64,000 bases of DNA from Pseudolabrys sp. (GCA_019689975.1 JADGGK010000001.1:62001-126000); one strand, 5' to 3'. Shown: positions 21,434 to 30,689, counted from the first letter of the stretch. The notes: a model not told the origin generated them from the sequence alone. Made by a program: numbers and translations.

Positions 21434-23001
21434 TTGCGGCTCTCCCCCACGTGACGCGTCTGGCCCGCGCCGGTTTCGTGCTCGCGCGCGAAGGCGTGCT
21501 GGCGCTGATCGATACGCGGGCGCTGCCGCCGCTGGCGCGCTGGGCGATCGCGCTCGCGCGGCTCGTCGAACGGCCGCGCGCGCAGGAAGGCGCCGGGCGG
21601 CTCGCGGCGGCGCTTACACGGCTCGGGCCAACCTACGTGAAACTCGGCCAATTCCTCGCGACACGTCCGGACGTGGTGGGCGCGGCGATCGCGCGCGACC
21701 TCGAAAGCCTGCAGGACAAGATGCCGCCCTTCCCGCAAGCCGAGGCGGAGGCGGCCGTCGCCGCGGCGCTCGGCAAGCCGCTGCACCAGGTCTACGCAAG
21801 CTTCGGGCCGGTGGTCGCCGCCGCGTCGATTGCGCAGGTGCACCGCGCCGAGGTCGTGCGCGAAGGCGTGCGCAAGCCGGTGGCCGTGAAGGTGCTGCGG
21901 CCCGGAATCGAACGGCGTTTCCGATCCGATCTCGGCGCGTTCTTCTTCGCCGCGCGCAAGGCCGAGCAGGTCTCGCTCGAGGCGCAGCGGCTGCGGCTCA
22001 CCGAAGTGGTGGCGACGCTCGCCCGCTCGGTCGCCATCGAGATGGATTTCCGGCTGGAAGCGGCGGCCGCCTCGGAAATGGCGGAAAACACGCGCGAGGA
22101 CCACGGCTTCCGCGTGCCGGCGGTTGACTGGGACCGCACCGCGCGCGAGGTGCTCACGCTCGAATGGGCGGACGGCACGCCCCTCGGCGACCACGCCGCG
22201 CTGAGAGCCAAGGGCTTCGACCTTCCGGCGCTCGGCCGCGCGGTGATCCAGAACTTCCTGCGCCACGCGTTGCGCGACGGCTTCTTCCATGCCGACATGC
22301 ACCCCGGCAACCTGTTCGTGGACGACGACGGGCGGCTGGTGGCGGTCGACTTCGGCATCATGGGGCGACTGGGCGCGAAGGAGCGGCGCTTTCTCGCGGA
22401 GATTCTCTTCGGATTCATCACCCGCGACTACCGACGTACCGCGCAGGTGCATTTCGACGCCGGTTACGTGCCGCGGCATCACTCCGTCGACAGCTTCGCG
22501 CAGGCGATCCGGGCCATCGGCGAGCCGATCCACAATCGCACCGCGGAAGATATTTCCATGGCCAAGCTGCTGGCGCTGTTGTTTGAGGTCACGGGTCTGT
22601 TCGACATGCGCACGCGGCCCGAGCTGCTGCTGCTGCAGAAGACGATGGTGGTCGTCGAGGGCGTTGCCCGCTCGCTCGATCCCAAGCTCGACATGTGGAG
22701 CACCGCCGATCCCGTCGTGCGGGAATGGATCGAGCGCAATCTCGGTCCGATCGGCAGGCTGGAGGGCGCGGTGCAGGGCGCCGGTGAAGTGGGCCGCTTC
22801 GCCGGCCAGATACCGCAGTTGCTGACGCGCGGCGCGCTGCTGCTTGACCAGCTCGACGCGATCACGCGCGACGGCCTGCTGCTGTCGCCCGAGACGGTCG
22901 CCGCCATCGGCAAGGCGGAGGCGCGTCGCAGCCGCTGGACCACGCTCGGCTTGTGGACGATTGCGGCATTGCTGCTGTGGATCGCGCTCATGCTGGTTTG
23001 A
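21430..23001 (+). CDS. ubiB: Ubiquinone biosynthesis protein UbiB (atypical kinase/ATPase)
   Basis: UbiB is an atypical protein kinase-like ATPase at the inner membrane, needed for ubiquinone synthesis. The 523-residue protein shows the family-specific KxGQ motif ([13 protein letters not shown]), the alanine-rich nucleotide loop [13 protein letters not shown], the catalytic and metal motifs [11 protein letters not shown] and VDFGIMG, and a C-terminal hydrophobic helix ([16 protein letters not shown]) for membrane anchoring. It starts at GTG 21430 within the end of ubiE (4-base overlap). Confidence 0.95.
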   Translation: MIAALPHVTRLARAGFVLAREGVLALIDTRALPPLARWAIALARLVERPRAQEGAGRLAAALTRLGPTYVKLGQFLATRPDVVGAAIARDLESLQDKMPPFPQAEAEAAVAAALGKPLHQVYASFGPVVAAASIAQVHRAEVVREGVRKPVAVKVLRPGIERRFRSDLGAFFFAARKAEQVSLEAQRLRLTEVVATLARSVAIEMDFRLEAAAASEMAENTREDHGFRVPAVDWDRTAREVLTLEWADGTPLGDHAALRAKGFDLPALGRAVIQNFLRHALRDGFFHADMHPGNLFVDDDGRLVAVDFGIMGRLGAKERRFLAEILFGFITRDYRRTAQVHFDAGYVPRHHSVDSFAQAIRAIGEPIHNRTAEDISMAKLLALLFEVTGLFDMRTRPELLLLQKTMVVVEGVARSLDPKLDMWSTADPVVREWIERNLGPIGRLEGAVQGAGEVGRFAGQIPQLLTRGALLLDQLDAITRDGLLLSPETVAAIGKAEARRSRWTTLGLWTIAALLLWIALMLV

Positions 23002-23067
23002 GCAACGCCGCTTGTTGCCGACCGCCGCGCGCGGCAGCACCTTGCGCCGTGCGCGTGCGGCGACGGC

Positions 23068-23472
23068 TTACCGCTGGACGATGACCATCCAATTCACGCC
23101 GAACTTGTCGGCGCACATGCCGAAGCGCGGCGAGAAGAAGGTCTTGCCCATGGGCATGGTGACCTTGCCGCCGGCCGACAGAGCGTTGAATTTGCGGTCG
23201 GCGTCTGCCTCGTCCTTGGCGGCGATGGACAGCGCGAAGCCCTCGAACCGCGGATTGCCGCTGTTGCGGCCGTCGGAAGCCATCAGCTGGGTGTCGCCGA
23301 TTCTGAACGAGGCGTGCATTACCTTGTTGCCGTCGGCCGGCGTGCAGGTCGCGGGCTCGGGACTGTCCTTGTAACGCATGAGCATGTCGACCTCGGCCCC
23401 CAGGTTCTTCTTGTAGAATTCGATCGCTTCCTCACAGAGCCCGTCGAAAAACAGGTAGGGTTGGACTTGCAT
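23068..23472 (-). CDS. VOC-family (PhnB/glyoxalase-like) protein
   Basis: The 134-residue product belongs to the vicinal oxygen chelate superfamily, PhnB-like branch: MQVQPYLFFDGLCEEAIEFYKKNLGAEV, an HASFRIGDTQLMASD motif and a C-terminal DKFGVNWMV. Members are often annotated as 3-demethylubiquinone methyltransferase-like without proof; no catalytic role can be assigned. ATG 23472 is preceded by AAGGAGA on its strand. It is divergent from a MarR-family gene, and a 28-bp palindrome lies between them, so it is probably repressed by that regulator. Confidence 0.85.
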   Translation of the reverse strand: MQVQPYLFFDGLCEEAIEFYKKNLGAEVDMLMRYKDSPEPATCTPADGNKVMHASFRIGDTQLMASDGRNSGNPRFEGFALSIAAKDEADADRKFNALSAGGKVTMPMGKTFFSPRFGMCADKFGVNWMVIVQR

Positions 23473-23540
23473 GTCTGGTCTCCTTGCAATGGTCATGGGC
23501 TCCCGTGGAACGGCGCCCTGGCGACGATTTCCGCTCATTG

Positions 23541-23568
23541 ACAATTAGGTTGATATCAACATAATTGT
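23541..23568. promoter_or_regulatory. 28-bp near-perfect palindrome, probable MarR operator
   Basis: The dyad centre is between 23554 and 23555, with core GTTGATATCAAC (23549-23560) and outer arms ACAATTA (23541-23547) and TAATTGT (23562-23568). Thirteen of fourteen position pairs are complementary; only 23548/23561 mismatch. It ends 3 bases before the MarR GTG start and lies 68 bases upstream of the VOC gene, where one site could control both directions. Confidence 0.8.
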
Positions 23569-23571
23569 CCC

Positions 23572-24066
23572 GTGTCAAAGTTCTCCCAGCTGCCGTTCGA
23601 GGCGGCGCCGGTCGTCCGCGACGCTTGCCTGTGCCTGCATACCCAGCGCGCCGCGCGCACGCTCGCGCGCCGTTTCGACGACGCGTTCCGGCCCTTCAAC
23701 CTGACCAGCGGCCAGTTCTCGCTGCTGATGGCGCTCAATCGGCCGGCGCCGCCCAATCTCGGCAGCGTAGCCGAGCTATTGGCGATGGACCGCACCACCC
23801 TCACCGCGGCGCTCAAGGTGCTCGCACGGCGCGGGCTGGTGAAAGTGACGGTCGACAAGGACGACCGCCGCGGCCGGCTTCTCAGCATCACGCCCGCGGG
23901 ACGCGCCCTGCTCGCCAAGGCCTATCCGATCTGGGAGAAAACGCATGCCGAGGTGGAGCGGCGGATCCCGCACGGCAATGTCGAGGCCCTGCGCGCGGCG
24001 CTGCGCCGGCTGAGCTCGATAGCGCCGCATCAGTCGCCGGGTACGGTCGACCCCACGGCGGGATAG
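23572..24066 (+). CDS. MarR-family transcriptional regulator
   Basis: The 164-residue protein is a winged-helix regulator of the MarR type: a dimerisation helix, then LTSGQFSLLMALNRPAPPNLGSVAELLAMDRTTLTAALKVLARRGLV and the wing VDKDDRRGRLLSITPAGRALL. Two cysteines in the N-terminal helix (DACLCLHTQRAARTL) could sense oxidants, but this is inference. It starts at GTG 23572, directly after the 28-bp palindrome, consistent with autorepression and control of the divergent VOC gene. The ligand is unknown. Confidence 0.9.
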   Translation: MSKFSQLPFEAAPVVRDACLCLHTQRAARTLARRFDDAFRPFNLTSGQFSLLMALNRPAPPNLGSVAELLAMDRTTLTAALKVLARRGLVKVTVDKDDRRGRLLSITPAGRALLAKAYPIWEKTHAEVERRIPHGNVEALRAALRRLSSIAPHQSPGTVDPTAG

Positions 24067-24112
24067 GCGGCGGTCGAGCCGGCCGCGGCCGGCCTCAAGG
24101 TTTTGATTGCAC

Positions 24113-24129
24113 TGATTGCATTGCAATCA
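24113..24129. promoter_or_regulatory. Perfect 17-bp palindrome upstream of the RHH-CoaBC gene
   Basis: TGATTGCA (24113-24120), T, TGCAATCA (24122-24129) is a perfect inverted repeat 39 bases before the start codon at 24169. An extra direct copy, TGATTGC, lies at 24104-24110, and a related TGATTGG overlaps the right edge at 24130. Clustered half-sites are typical of ribbon-helix-helix operators, and the following gene encodes an RHH domain. Confidence 0.6.
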
Positions 24130-24168
24130 TGATTGGCGTATGATATTGACGGACCGAGGATATTTCAC

Positions 24169-25569
24169 ATGGCCTCCTTGACCGTCCGTCGCCTCGACGA
24201 GGGTCTAAAAAAAGCGCTGCGGTTGCGCGCGGCGCGCAGCGGTCGCTCGGTCGAGGACGAGGTACGAACCATCCTGCGCAGTGCGGTCGCGGAAAGCCCC
24301 CGCGACGCGCGCACGTCCGCCCGCGAACAGAGAACGCCGCCGAGCCCGCCGCCGACGCCGTCACGCCGCGTTCTTCTCGTCATCGGCGGCGGCATTGCCG
24401 CCTACAAGTCGCTCGACCTGATCCGCCGCCTCAAGGAACGCGGCCTTGCGCTGCGCTGCATCCTCACGCGCGCGGCGACCCATTTCGTGACGCCTTTGGC
24501 CGCGGGCGCGCTCGTCGGCGAACGCGTTTTCACCGATCTGTTCGACCCGGCGCATGAATTCGACGTCGGGCATATCCGGCTCGCCCGCGAAACCGATCTC
24601 GCGGTGGTCGCACCCGCAACCGCCGATCTGCTGGCCAAGCTCGCCGGCGGCCACGCCGACGATCTCGCCACGGCCGTGCTGCTCGCGACGGAAGCGAAAA
24701 TTCTATTGGCGCCGGCAATGAATCCGCGGATGTGGGCGCACAGGGCGACGCAGCGCAATCTGGCGCGGCTTCTCGCCGATGGGGCCGCTCTCGTGGGACC
24801 CAATGAAGGCGAGATGGCGGAAGCCGGCGAGCGAGGGCCCGGCCGCATGGCGGAACCGGTGGAAATCGCTGACGCCGTCATGCGTCTGCTTGCCGAGCGC
24901 GTCGCGCCCGTGCTCGCAAATACGCGCGTGCTGGTGACCTCCGGCCCCACCCACGAACCGATCGACCCGGTGCGCTACATCGCCAACCGTTCGTCGGGCA
25001 AGCAGGGTCACGCCATCGCGCATGCCGCCGCCCGGGCCGGCGCCGATGTCATCTTGGTCAGCGGGCCGGTGAACCTGCCCGACCCGCCCGGCGTGACGAC
25101 GGTGCACGTAGAGACCGCCCGCGATATGCTGCGTGCGGTCGAACGCGCCCTGCCCGTGGACGTGGCGATTTTCGCCGCGGCGGTCGCCGACTGGCGCGTC
25201 GACAATGCCGGCAGGCAGAAGATGAAAAAAATTCCCGGCGGCGAGGCGCCGACACTGGCTCTCAAGGAGAACCCGGACATTCTGGCGAGCGTGGCCCGTC
25301 GCACCGCGCAGCGGCCGCGGCTCGTCATCGGTTTCGCCGCCGAGACCGAGAACATTACGGCCAATGCGAGAGCGAAGCTCGCTCGAAAAGGCTGCGACTG
25401 GATCGTGGCCAACGACGTCTCCCCGCATACCGGCGTCATGGGGGGCGACCGCAATAGGGTATCGCTGGTCACCGCCGATGGAGTCGAGGCCTGGCCCCTG
25501 CAGTCAAAAGAGGAGGTGGCCGCGAAGTTGATCGCGCGTATCGCCGATACCCTCGCGGTACCGGCATGA
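24169..25569 (+). CDS. coaBC: CoaBC bifunctional phosphopantothenoylcysteine synthetase/decarboxylase with N-terminal ribbon-helix-helix domain
   Basis: CoaBC joins 4'-phosphopantothenate to cysteine (CoaB, CTP-dependent) and decarboxylates the product (CoaC, FMN) in coenzyme A synthesis. Start ATG 24169 follows GAGGA. Residues 1-45 ([35 protein letters not shown]) form a FitA-like RHH DNA-binding domain, joined by a Pro/Ala/Arg linker to CoaC (about 65-235; [16 protein letters not shown], active-site His in [18 protein letters not shown]) and CoaB (about 255-465; [35 protein letters not shown]). At the position of E. coli Cys158 (ACGDIGPGRM) it reads [11 protein letters not shown], without cysteine. 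The stop overlaps dut by 4 bases. The 466-residue total exceeds the usual length of about 400. Confidence 0.92.
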   Translation: MASLTVRRLDEGLKKALRLRAARSGRSVEDEVRTILRSAVAESPRDARTSAREQRTPPSPPPTPSRRVLLVIGGGIAAYKSLDLIRRLKERGLALRCILTRAATHFVTPLAAGALVGERVFTDLFDPAHEFDVGHIRLARETDLAVVAPATADLLAKLAGGHADDLATAVLLATEAKILLAPAMNPRMWAHRATQRNLARLLADGAALVGPNEGEMAEAGERGPGRMAEPVEIADAVMRLLAERVAPVLANTRVLVTSGPTHEPIDPVRYIANRSSGKQGHAIAHAAARAGADVILVSGPVNLPDPPGVTTVHVETARDMLRAVERALPVDVAIFAAAVADWRVDNAGRQKMKKIPGGEAPTLALKENPDILASVARRTAQRPRLVIGFAAETENITANARAKLARKGCDWIVANDVSPHTGVMGGDRNRVSLVTADGVEAWPLQSKEEVAAKLIARIADTLAVPA

Positions 25570-26018
25570 GCGTCGAGGTCAAGATCATGCGGCTCGCGCA
25601 CGGCAGGGATCTGCCGCTGCCTTCCTATCAGAGCGTGCTGGCCGCCGGTCTTGACCTGCTCGCCGCCGTGCCCGCCGAAGCGCCGCTGACGATCCCCCCT
25701 GGGGCCCGCGCGCTGGTGCCGACAGGTGTCGCCATCGGCTTGCCGGAAGGTCACGAGGCCCAGGTGCGGCCGCGTTCCGGCCTTGCAGCCCGGCAAGGTG
25801 TTACGGTCCTCAATGCGCCCGGCACGATCGACGCGGACTATCGGGGCGAAATCAAGGTACTGCTGGTCAATTTGGGCGACGAGCGGGTGACGGTCGCGCG
25901 CGGCATGCGCATTGCGCAGCTTGTCATTGCGCCGGTCACGCGCGCGCATTTGCGCGAAGTGACCTCGCTCGACGCGACCGCGCGCGGCGCCGGAGGATTT
26001 GGCTCGACCGGCGGCTGA
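25566..26018 (+). CDS. dut: Deoxyuridine 5'-triphosphate nucleotidohydrolase
   Basis: dUTPase hydrolyses dUTP to dUMP and pyrophosphate, keeping uracil out of DNA and supplying dTMP synthesis. The 150-residue protein has the five trimeric dUTPase motifs, including [36 protein letters not shown] and the C-terminal arm [15 protein letters not shown] 25566 overlaps the coaBC stop (ATGA), so the two are translationally coupled; coaBC-dut is a conserved alphaproteobacterial pair. Confidence 0.97.
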   Translation: MSVEVKIMRLAHGRDLPLPSYQSVLAAGLDLLAAVPAEAPLTIPPGARALVPTGVAIGLPEGHEAQVRPRSGLAARQGVTVLNAPGTIDADYRGEIKVLLVNLGDERVTVARGMRIAQLVIAPVTRAHLREVTSLDATARGAGGFGSTGG

Positions 26019-26309
26019 TATCCGCTCACGTTCCGCAAACGGCGGGCATTTGCGTTTCCGTCAGCCGCGACGGAACGCGTGCGCGCGCGACAGCAAGGAC
26101 GCCTCGGCTCTTTCGCGGCCCGAACGAGCATACGGGCGTTGAAAGCCGTAGGTGGCTGGCGATGCTGCCGTGTCGCTCACCGCGACCAGCGGGTTGCGCC
26201 GATGTTCACGGTCTGGACTCTTTCGGTACGAGTCATGGCGGGAGTAAAGTCCGACGATTCGCGGGCATCGCCGGCGGACGATGCGCGCCGGTCGTGGGGC
26301 AGGTCTTGC

Positions 26310-28820
26310 ATGCCGGAGAGGGTCCGGGCGGCGAACGAGAGGCTGCGTTCTCGCCCGCGGTGGGGCACGGGCCTCGCCGTCGCGGTGAGCGCCTGCCTTG
26401 TCGTCTTCGCGCCGAGCGCGACGGCACTCGACGGTCGCGCGCTCGCCGATGCCGCCGAGGGCATCCTGCCCGTGCTGGCCACGCACGAATGGCCGTTGCT
26501 GCTGTGCGCGCTCGGCGTCGTGGCGCTCGGCCTCTGCGCAGCCATCTGGTTGCTGCGCGCGGGGAGGAAGGCCGCGGCAGCGCAAATGGCCGCGCGCGAG
26601 GAGGCCAATGACCTGCGGGCGGAACTCGACCGGCTCAAGGCGCTGCTGTTTTCGGAGCCCGTGGTGCTCGTGGAATGGACGGCGTCATCCGACCGGCCGA
26701 CCATCCTTGGCGATACGGACCTGTTCACTCCCGGCGTCCCCGCCGAGCGCATGCTTGCCTTCGGTACCTGGCTCGGGCCTTCAGCCGCGCAACGGATGGA
26801 ACAGGCGGTCGATGCGTTGCGTCGCAGCGGCCGGGCCTTCGTCATGAGCTTCACCAGCGCCGCGGGCAAACCGGTCGAAGCCGAGGGTCGGATCGTTGCC
26901 GGGCGCGCGGTGTTGCGGCTGCGCGACATCGGCGGCATCGAGCGGCAGCTCATCGCGCTCGCCGAACGGCATGAACGGCTGCAGCGCGACGCCTCCGCCG
27001 TGACCGCCCTGCTCGACTCCTTGCCCGCGCCGGTGTGGGTGCGGCAGGAAGACGGACGGCTCGCGTTCGTGAACGCGGCCTATGCGCGGGCGGTCGAAGC
27101 GGCCGACACGAAAGATGCCGCGGCGCGCGGGCTGGAGCTGTTCGACCGGCCCGCGCGCGATCAGATGCTGCAGGCAAGCACGGCCCGTCGACCCTTCGCC
27201 GCGCGCCTGCCTGCCATCGCCGCCGGCGCGCGGCGCATATTCGACGTGATCGATGTCCCGACCGACGTCGGCCGGGCGGGAATTGCAATCGATCGCACCG
27301 AGGCCGAAACCATGCGCGCCGAGCTTGCGCGCATGATCGACGCGCATCGCCGCGTGCTCGACCAGCTCGCGACGGGGGTGGCAATTTTCGACGCCGACCG
27401 CAAGCTCACCTTCTACAACAGCGCCTACCGCGCTCTGTTCGACCTCGACGCCGCTTTCCTCGACCAGGCGCCGACCGATGCGGCCGTTCTCGAAGCGCTG
27501 CGCTCGGCACGCAAACTGCCGGAGGAACAGGATTTCCGTCAATGGCGGCGGCAGCTGCACCAAGCCTATACCGCGGTCGAGCCGGCCGAGCATCTTTGGC
27601 ATCTGCCGGACGGACGGGCGCTGCGCGTCGTCACCACGCCCAATCCCGAAGGCGGCGTCACTTATCTCTACGACGACGTCACGGAGAGGCTGGACCTCAG
27701 CCGTCGCTACGAAGCGCTGATCAAAGTCCAGAGCGAGACGCTCGATCATCTCACGGAAGCGGTGGCCGTGTTCGGCAGCGACGGGCGCGTGCGCCTGCAC
27801 AATCCGGCATTCCAGCGCATGTGGAAGCTCGCAAGCAGCGCGCTCGACCAGCGCCCGCATGTCGACGCGGTGGCGGCCTGGTGTCAGGTGCTGCACGACG
27901 AGACCGCGGTCTGGAGACAGTTGCGAGCCGCCGTGACGGCCATCGAGGCGCGCGAACCGGTTACCGCTCGGATCGAGCGCCGCGACGGCATGGTGATCGA
28001 TCTCACGACCATGCCGCTGCCGGACGGCGCCACGCTCGTGACCTTCCAGGATGTGACGGATACCGTGAACGTCGAGCGGGCGCTGCGCGAACGCAATGAG
28101 GCCTTGGAAGAGGCCGACAGCATCAAGATTAATTTCGTCCATCACGTCTCGTACGAATTGCGTTCCCCTCTCACCAACATCATTGGCTTCGCCAATCTTC
28201 TGGGGGACGCCGCATTCGGCGCGCTCAACGACAAACAACGCGAATATCTCGGCTACATCACCGCATCGACCAACGCGCTGCTAGCCATCATCAACAATAT
28301 TCTTGATCTCGCCACGATCGACGCCGGCGCCATGACGCTCAACCTGAGCGAGGTCGACATACGCGCGTGCATGGAGGCAGCGGCCGAAGGCGTGCAAGAC
28401 CGTCTGGTGAAGGACGGATTGAAGCTCGACATCCGCGTTGCGCCGGGGATCGGCCATTTCGTCGCCGACGAAAGACGGTTGCGGCAAATTCTGTTCAATC
28501 TGCTGTCCAATGCCATCGGCTTCTCGCCGCCCGGCGAGACCGTCACGCTGTCGGCAACGCGCCAGCCCAACGCGGTCCACTTCTCGGTGTCCGATCGCGG
28601 ACCCGGTATTCCGGCGGAGGCCCAAGACAAGATCTTCGACTGGTTCGAAACCGACCCGCGCGGTTCGCGGCACCGCGGGCCCGGCTTGGGTCTCTCGCTG
28701 GTGCGCTCGTTCGTCGAACTTCACGGGGGTCGAGTGACGATCGACTCGACACCCGGACGCGGAACCACGGTCACCTGCATATTCCCCGTCGAGAAGGCGG
28801 AGCAGCAGACGGCGGCTTGA
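26310..28820 (+). CDS. divL: DivL-like PAS-domain histidine kinase homologue with tyrosine at the phospho-acceptor site
   Basis: In Caulobacter DivL regulates the CckA-CtrA cell-cycle pathway and works without the usual phospho-histidine. This 836-residue protein has two N-terminal hydrophobic segments (about residues 21-40 and 60-80), several PAS-like regions (RVLDQLATGVAIFDADRKLTFYN, HLTEAVAVFGSDGRVRLHNPAF), then a dimerisation helix with INFVHHVSYELRSPLTNIIGF: Tyr615 (codon 28152-28154) replaces the histidine. The ATP-binding domain is intact (ILFNLLSNAIGFSPPG, SDRGPGIP, GPGLGLSL). ATG 26310 is chosen from a weak GGGGCAGG; ATG 26235 and 26202 are alternatives. In related genomes divL usually sits beside tsaE; here liv genes intervene. 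Confidence 0.85.
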   Translation: MPERVRAANERLRSRPRWGTGLAVAVSACLVVFAPSATALDGRALADAAEGILPVLATHEWPLLLCALGVVALGLCAAIWLLRAGRKAAAAQMAAREEANDLRAELDRLKALLFSEPVVLVEWTASSDRPTILGDTDLFTPGVPAERMLAFGTWLGPSAAQRMEQAVDALRRSGRAFVMSFTSAAGKPVEAEGRIVAGRAVLRLRDIGGIERQLIALAERHERLQRDASAVTALLDSLPAPVWVRQEDGRLAFVNAAYARAVEAADTKDAAARGLELFDRPARDQMLQASTARRPFAARLPAIAAGARRIFDVIDVPTDVGRAGIAIDRTEAETMRAELARMIDAHRRVLDQLATGVAIFDADRKLTFYNSAYRALFDLDAAFLDQAPTDAAVLEALRSARKLPEEQDFRQWRRQLHQAYTAVEPAEHLWHLPDGRALRVVTTPNPEGGVTYLYDDVTERLDLSRRYEALIKVQSETLDHLTEAVAVFGSDGRVRLHNPAFQRMWKLASSALDQRPHVDAVAAWCQVLHDETAVWRQLRAAVTAIEAREPVTARIERRDGMVIDLTTMPLPDGATLVTFQDVTDTVNVERALRERNEALEEADSIKINFVHHVSYELRSPLTNIIGFANLLGDAAFGALNDKQREYLGYITASTNALLAIINNILDLATIDAGAMTLNLSEVDIRACMEAAAEGVQDRLVKDGLKLDIRVAPGIGHFVADERRLRQILFNLLSNAIGFSPPGETVTLSATRQPNAVHFSVSDRGPGIPAEAQDKIFDWFETDPRGSRHRGPGLGLSLVRSFVELHGGRVTIDSTPGRGTTVTCIFPVEKAEQQTAA

Positions 28821-28833
28821 CGAGCGCGGTCGT

Positions 28834-29802
28834 TCAAAGACGAATGCGTAACCTCCCCGCAAGCTCGCCGACGATGCCCCGGCGGAACAACAGGACGCAG
28901 ACGACGAATATCGCCCCCTGGATCACCAAAACCCACTCGCCCATGAACGCAAGCTTGTATTGCATAGCCAGAATCACGAAGGCGCCGACCACCGGTCCGA
29001 AGATCGTGCCGAGCCCGCCGACCAGCGTCATCAACACGACCTCCCCCGACATGGGCCAGTTGACGTCGGTCAGCGAGGCAAGCTGCAAAACCACCGCCTT
29101 GGTCGCGCCGGCGACGCCGGCAAGCGTCGCCGACAGCACGAATGCGACCAGCTTGTAGCGGTCGGTCTTATAGCCGAGCGAGATGGCGCGCGTCTCGTTT
29201 TCGCGGATCGCCTTCAATACTTCGCCGAACGGCGAATGAATCACGCGATAGATGAACAAGAAGCCGGCAAGAAAAATCGTCAGCACGACGACATACATCG
29301 CCGTATCGTTGCGCAGATCGATGAGCCCGAACAAATGCCCGCGCGGCACCGCCTGAATGCCGTCCTCGCCGCCGGTGAACTTGGCTTGCACGGCGAAAAA
29401 ATACATCATCTGCGCCAGCGCCAGGGTGATCATGGCGAAATAGATGCCCTGTCGCCGAATGGCCAGGAACCCGGCGCCGAGACCGCACAGCGCCGCGGTC
29501 AAGGTACCGGTCAGAATCGCGAGTTCGGGCGTCAGACCCCAGACCTTTGCGGCGTGCGCCGACAGATAGCTCGCCCAGCCGAAATAAAGCGCATGTCCGA
29601 ACGAGAGCAGGCCGACATAGCCGATGAGCAGATTGAATGCGAGCGCAAACAACGCAAAGCACATGGCCTGCATCAGAAACAGCGGATAGACGAAGAGCGG
29701 CGTAATGACCAGGCCGAGCACCATCACCGCGAAGGCGATGGTCTCGCTGCCGACCCGCAGGGTCGAAGGCTTGCTGACCAGAGGGTCGACAAAGCGTTCC
29801 AT
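28834..29802 (-). CDS. livM: Branched-chain amino acid ABC transporter permease LivM
   Basis: LivM is one of the two inner-membrane permeases of the high-affinity branched-chain amino acid (HAAT) importer. The roughly 322-residue polytopic protein has the family signatures NLLIGYVGLLSFGHALYFGWASY, QGIYFAMITLALAQM, the cytoplasmic EAA-like loop FGEVLKAIRENETRAISLGY and LVGGLGTIFGPVVGAFV. ATG 29802 shares one base with the livH stop; GTG 29805 would give a 4-base overlap. It is last in livG-livF-livK-livH-livM and ends 13 bases from the convergent divL stop. Confidence 0.93.
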   Translation of the reverse strand: MERFVDPLVSKPSTLRVGSETIAFAVMVLGLVITPLFVYPLFLMQAMCFALFALAFNLLIGYVGLLSFGHALYFGWASYLSAHAAKVWGLTPELAILTGTLTAALCGLGAGFLAIRRQGIYFAMITLALAQMMYFFAVQAKFTGGEDGIQAVPRGHLFGLIDLRNDTAMYVVVLTIFLAGFLFIYRVIHSPFGEVLKAIRENETRAISLGYKTDRYKLVAFVLSATLAGVAGATKAVVLQLASLTDVNWPMSGEVVLMTLVGGLGTIFGPVVGAFVILAMQYKLAFMGEWVLVIQGAIFVVCVLLFRRGIVGELAGRLRIRL

Positions 29803-30689
29803 CACGTCCTCCGGCCGAACAATCCCGCGGGGCGCACCAGCAACACGATCGCCATGACGACGAAAATCACGGTGTTGGAGGCCTCGGGGTAGAAAACCTT
29901 CGTCAGGCCTTCGATCACGCCGAGGCCGAACCCCGAGACGATGGCACCGAGGATCGACCCCATGCCGCCGATCACGACCACGGCAAACACCACGATGATC
30001 AGCTCGGACCCCATATTGGGCGAAACGTTGTAGATCGGCGCCGCCATGACGCCGGCAAAAGCCGCGAGTGCCACGCCGAATCCGTAGGTCAGCGTGATCA
30101 TCCGTGGCACGTTGATGCCGAATGCGCGCACCAGGGCCGGGTTCTCGGTTGCCGCGCGCAGATAGGCGCCAAGCCGCGTGCGTTCAATGATGAACCAGGT
30201 GCCGAAACACACCAGCAGCGACGCCGCAATCACCCACGCCCGGTAGTTGGGCAGGAACATGAAACCGAGATTCCGTCCCCCGCGCAGCGAGTCGGGCAGC
30301 GTGTAAGGCAGGCCTGCCGTGCCGAGGTAATTACGGCCGATGCCTTCGATGATCAACGCCAGCCCGAAGGTGAGCAGCAGGCCGTAAAGATGATCCAGTC
30401 GGTAGATCCACCGCAGGAAAACGCGCTCGATGAGGATGCCCAAAAGACCAACGACGATCGGCGCAATGACGAGCGCCGGCCAATAGCCGAGCCCGGCATA
30501 ATTGAGCAGCAGATAGGCGGTCACGGCGCCGAGCATGTATTGGGCGCCGTGCGTGAAATTGATGATGTTGAGCATGCCGAAGATCACGGCAAGCCCGAGG
30601 CTCAGCAAAGCATAGAACGACCCGTTGATCAGCCCGATCAGGAGCTGACCGAACAGCGCCGTCGAAGGAATGCCGAAGACCTCGAACAT
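29802..30689 (-). CDS. livH: Branched-chain amino acid ABC transporter permease LivH
   Basis: LivH pairs with LivM to form the membrane channel of the importer. The 295-residue hydrophobic protein shows LLIGLINGSFYALLSLGLAVIFGMLNIINFTHG, the typical N-terminal LivH motif, the EAA loop TRLGAYLRAATENPALVRAFGINV and VVIGGMGSILGAIVSGFGLG. It overlaps livM at its 3' end, indicating coupling. The 257-base gap to livK upstream shows nothing recognisable. Confidence 0.93.
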   Translation of the reverse strand: MFEVFGIPSTALFGQLLIGLINGSFYALLSLGLAVIFGMLNIINFTHGAQYMLGAVTAYLLLNYAGLGYWPALVIAPIVVGLLGILIERVFLRWIYRLDHLYGLLLTFGLALIIEGIGRNYLGTAGLPYTLPDSLRGGRNLGFMFLPNYRAWVIAASLLVCFGTWFIIERTRLGAYLRAATENPALVRAFGINVPRMITLTYGFGVALAAFAGVMAAPIYNVSPNMGSELIIVVFAVVVIGGMGSILGAIVSGFGLGVIEGLTKVFYPEASNTVIFVVMAIVLLVRPAGLFGRRT

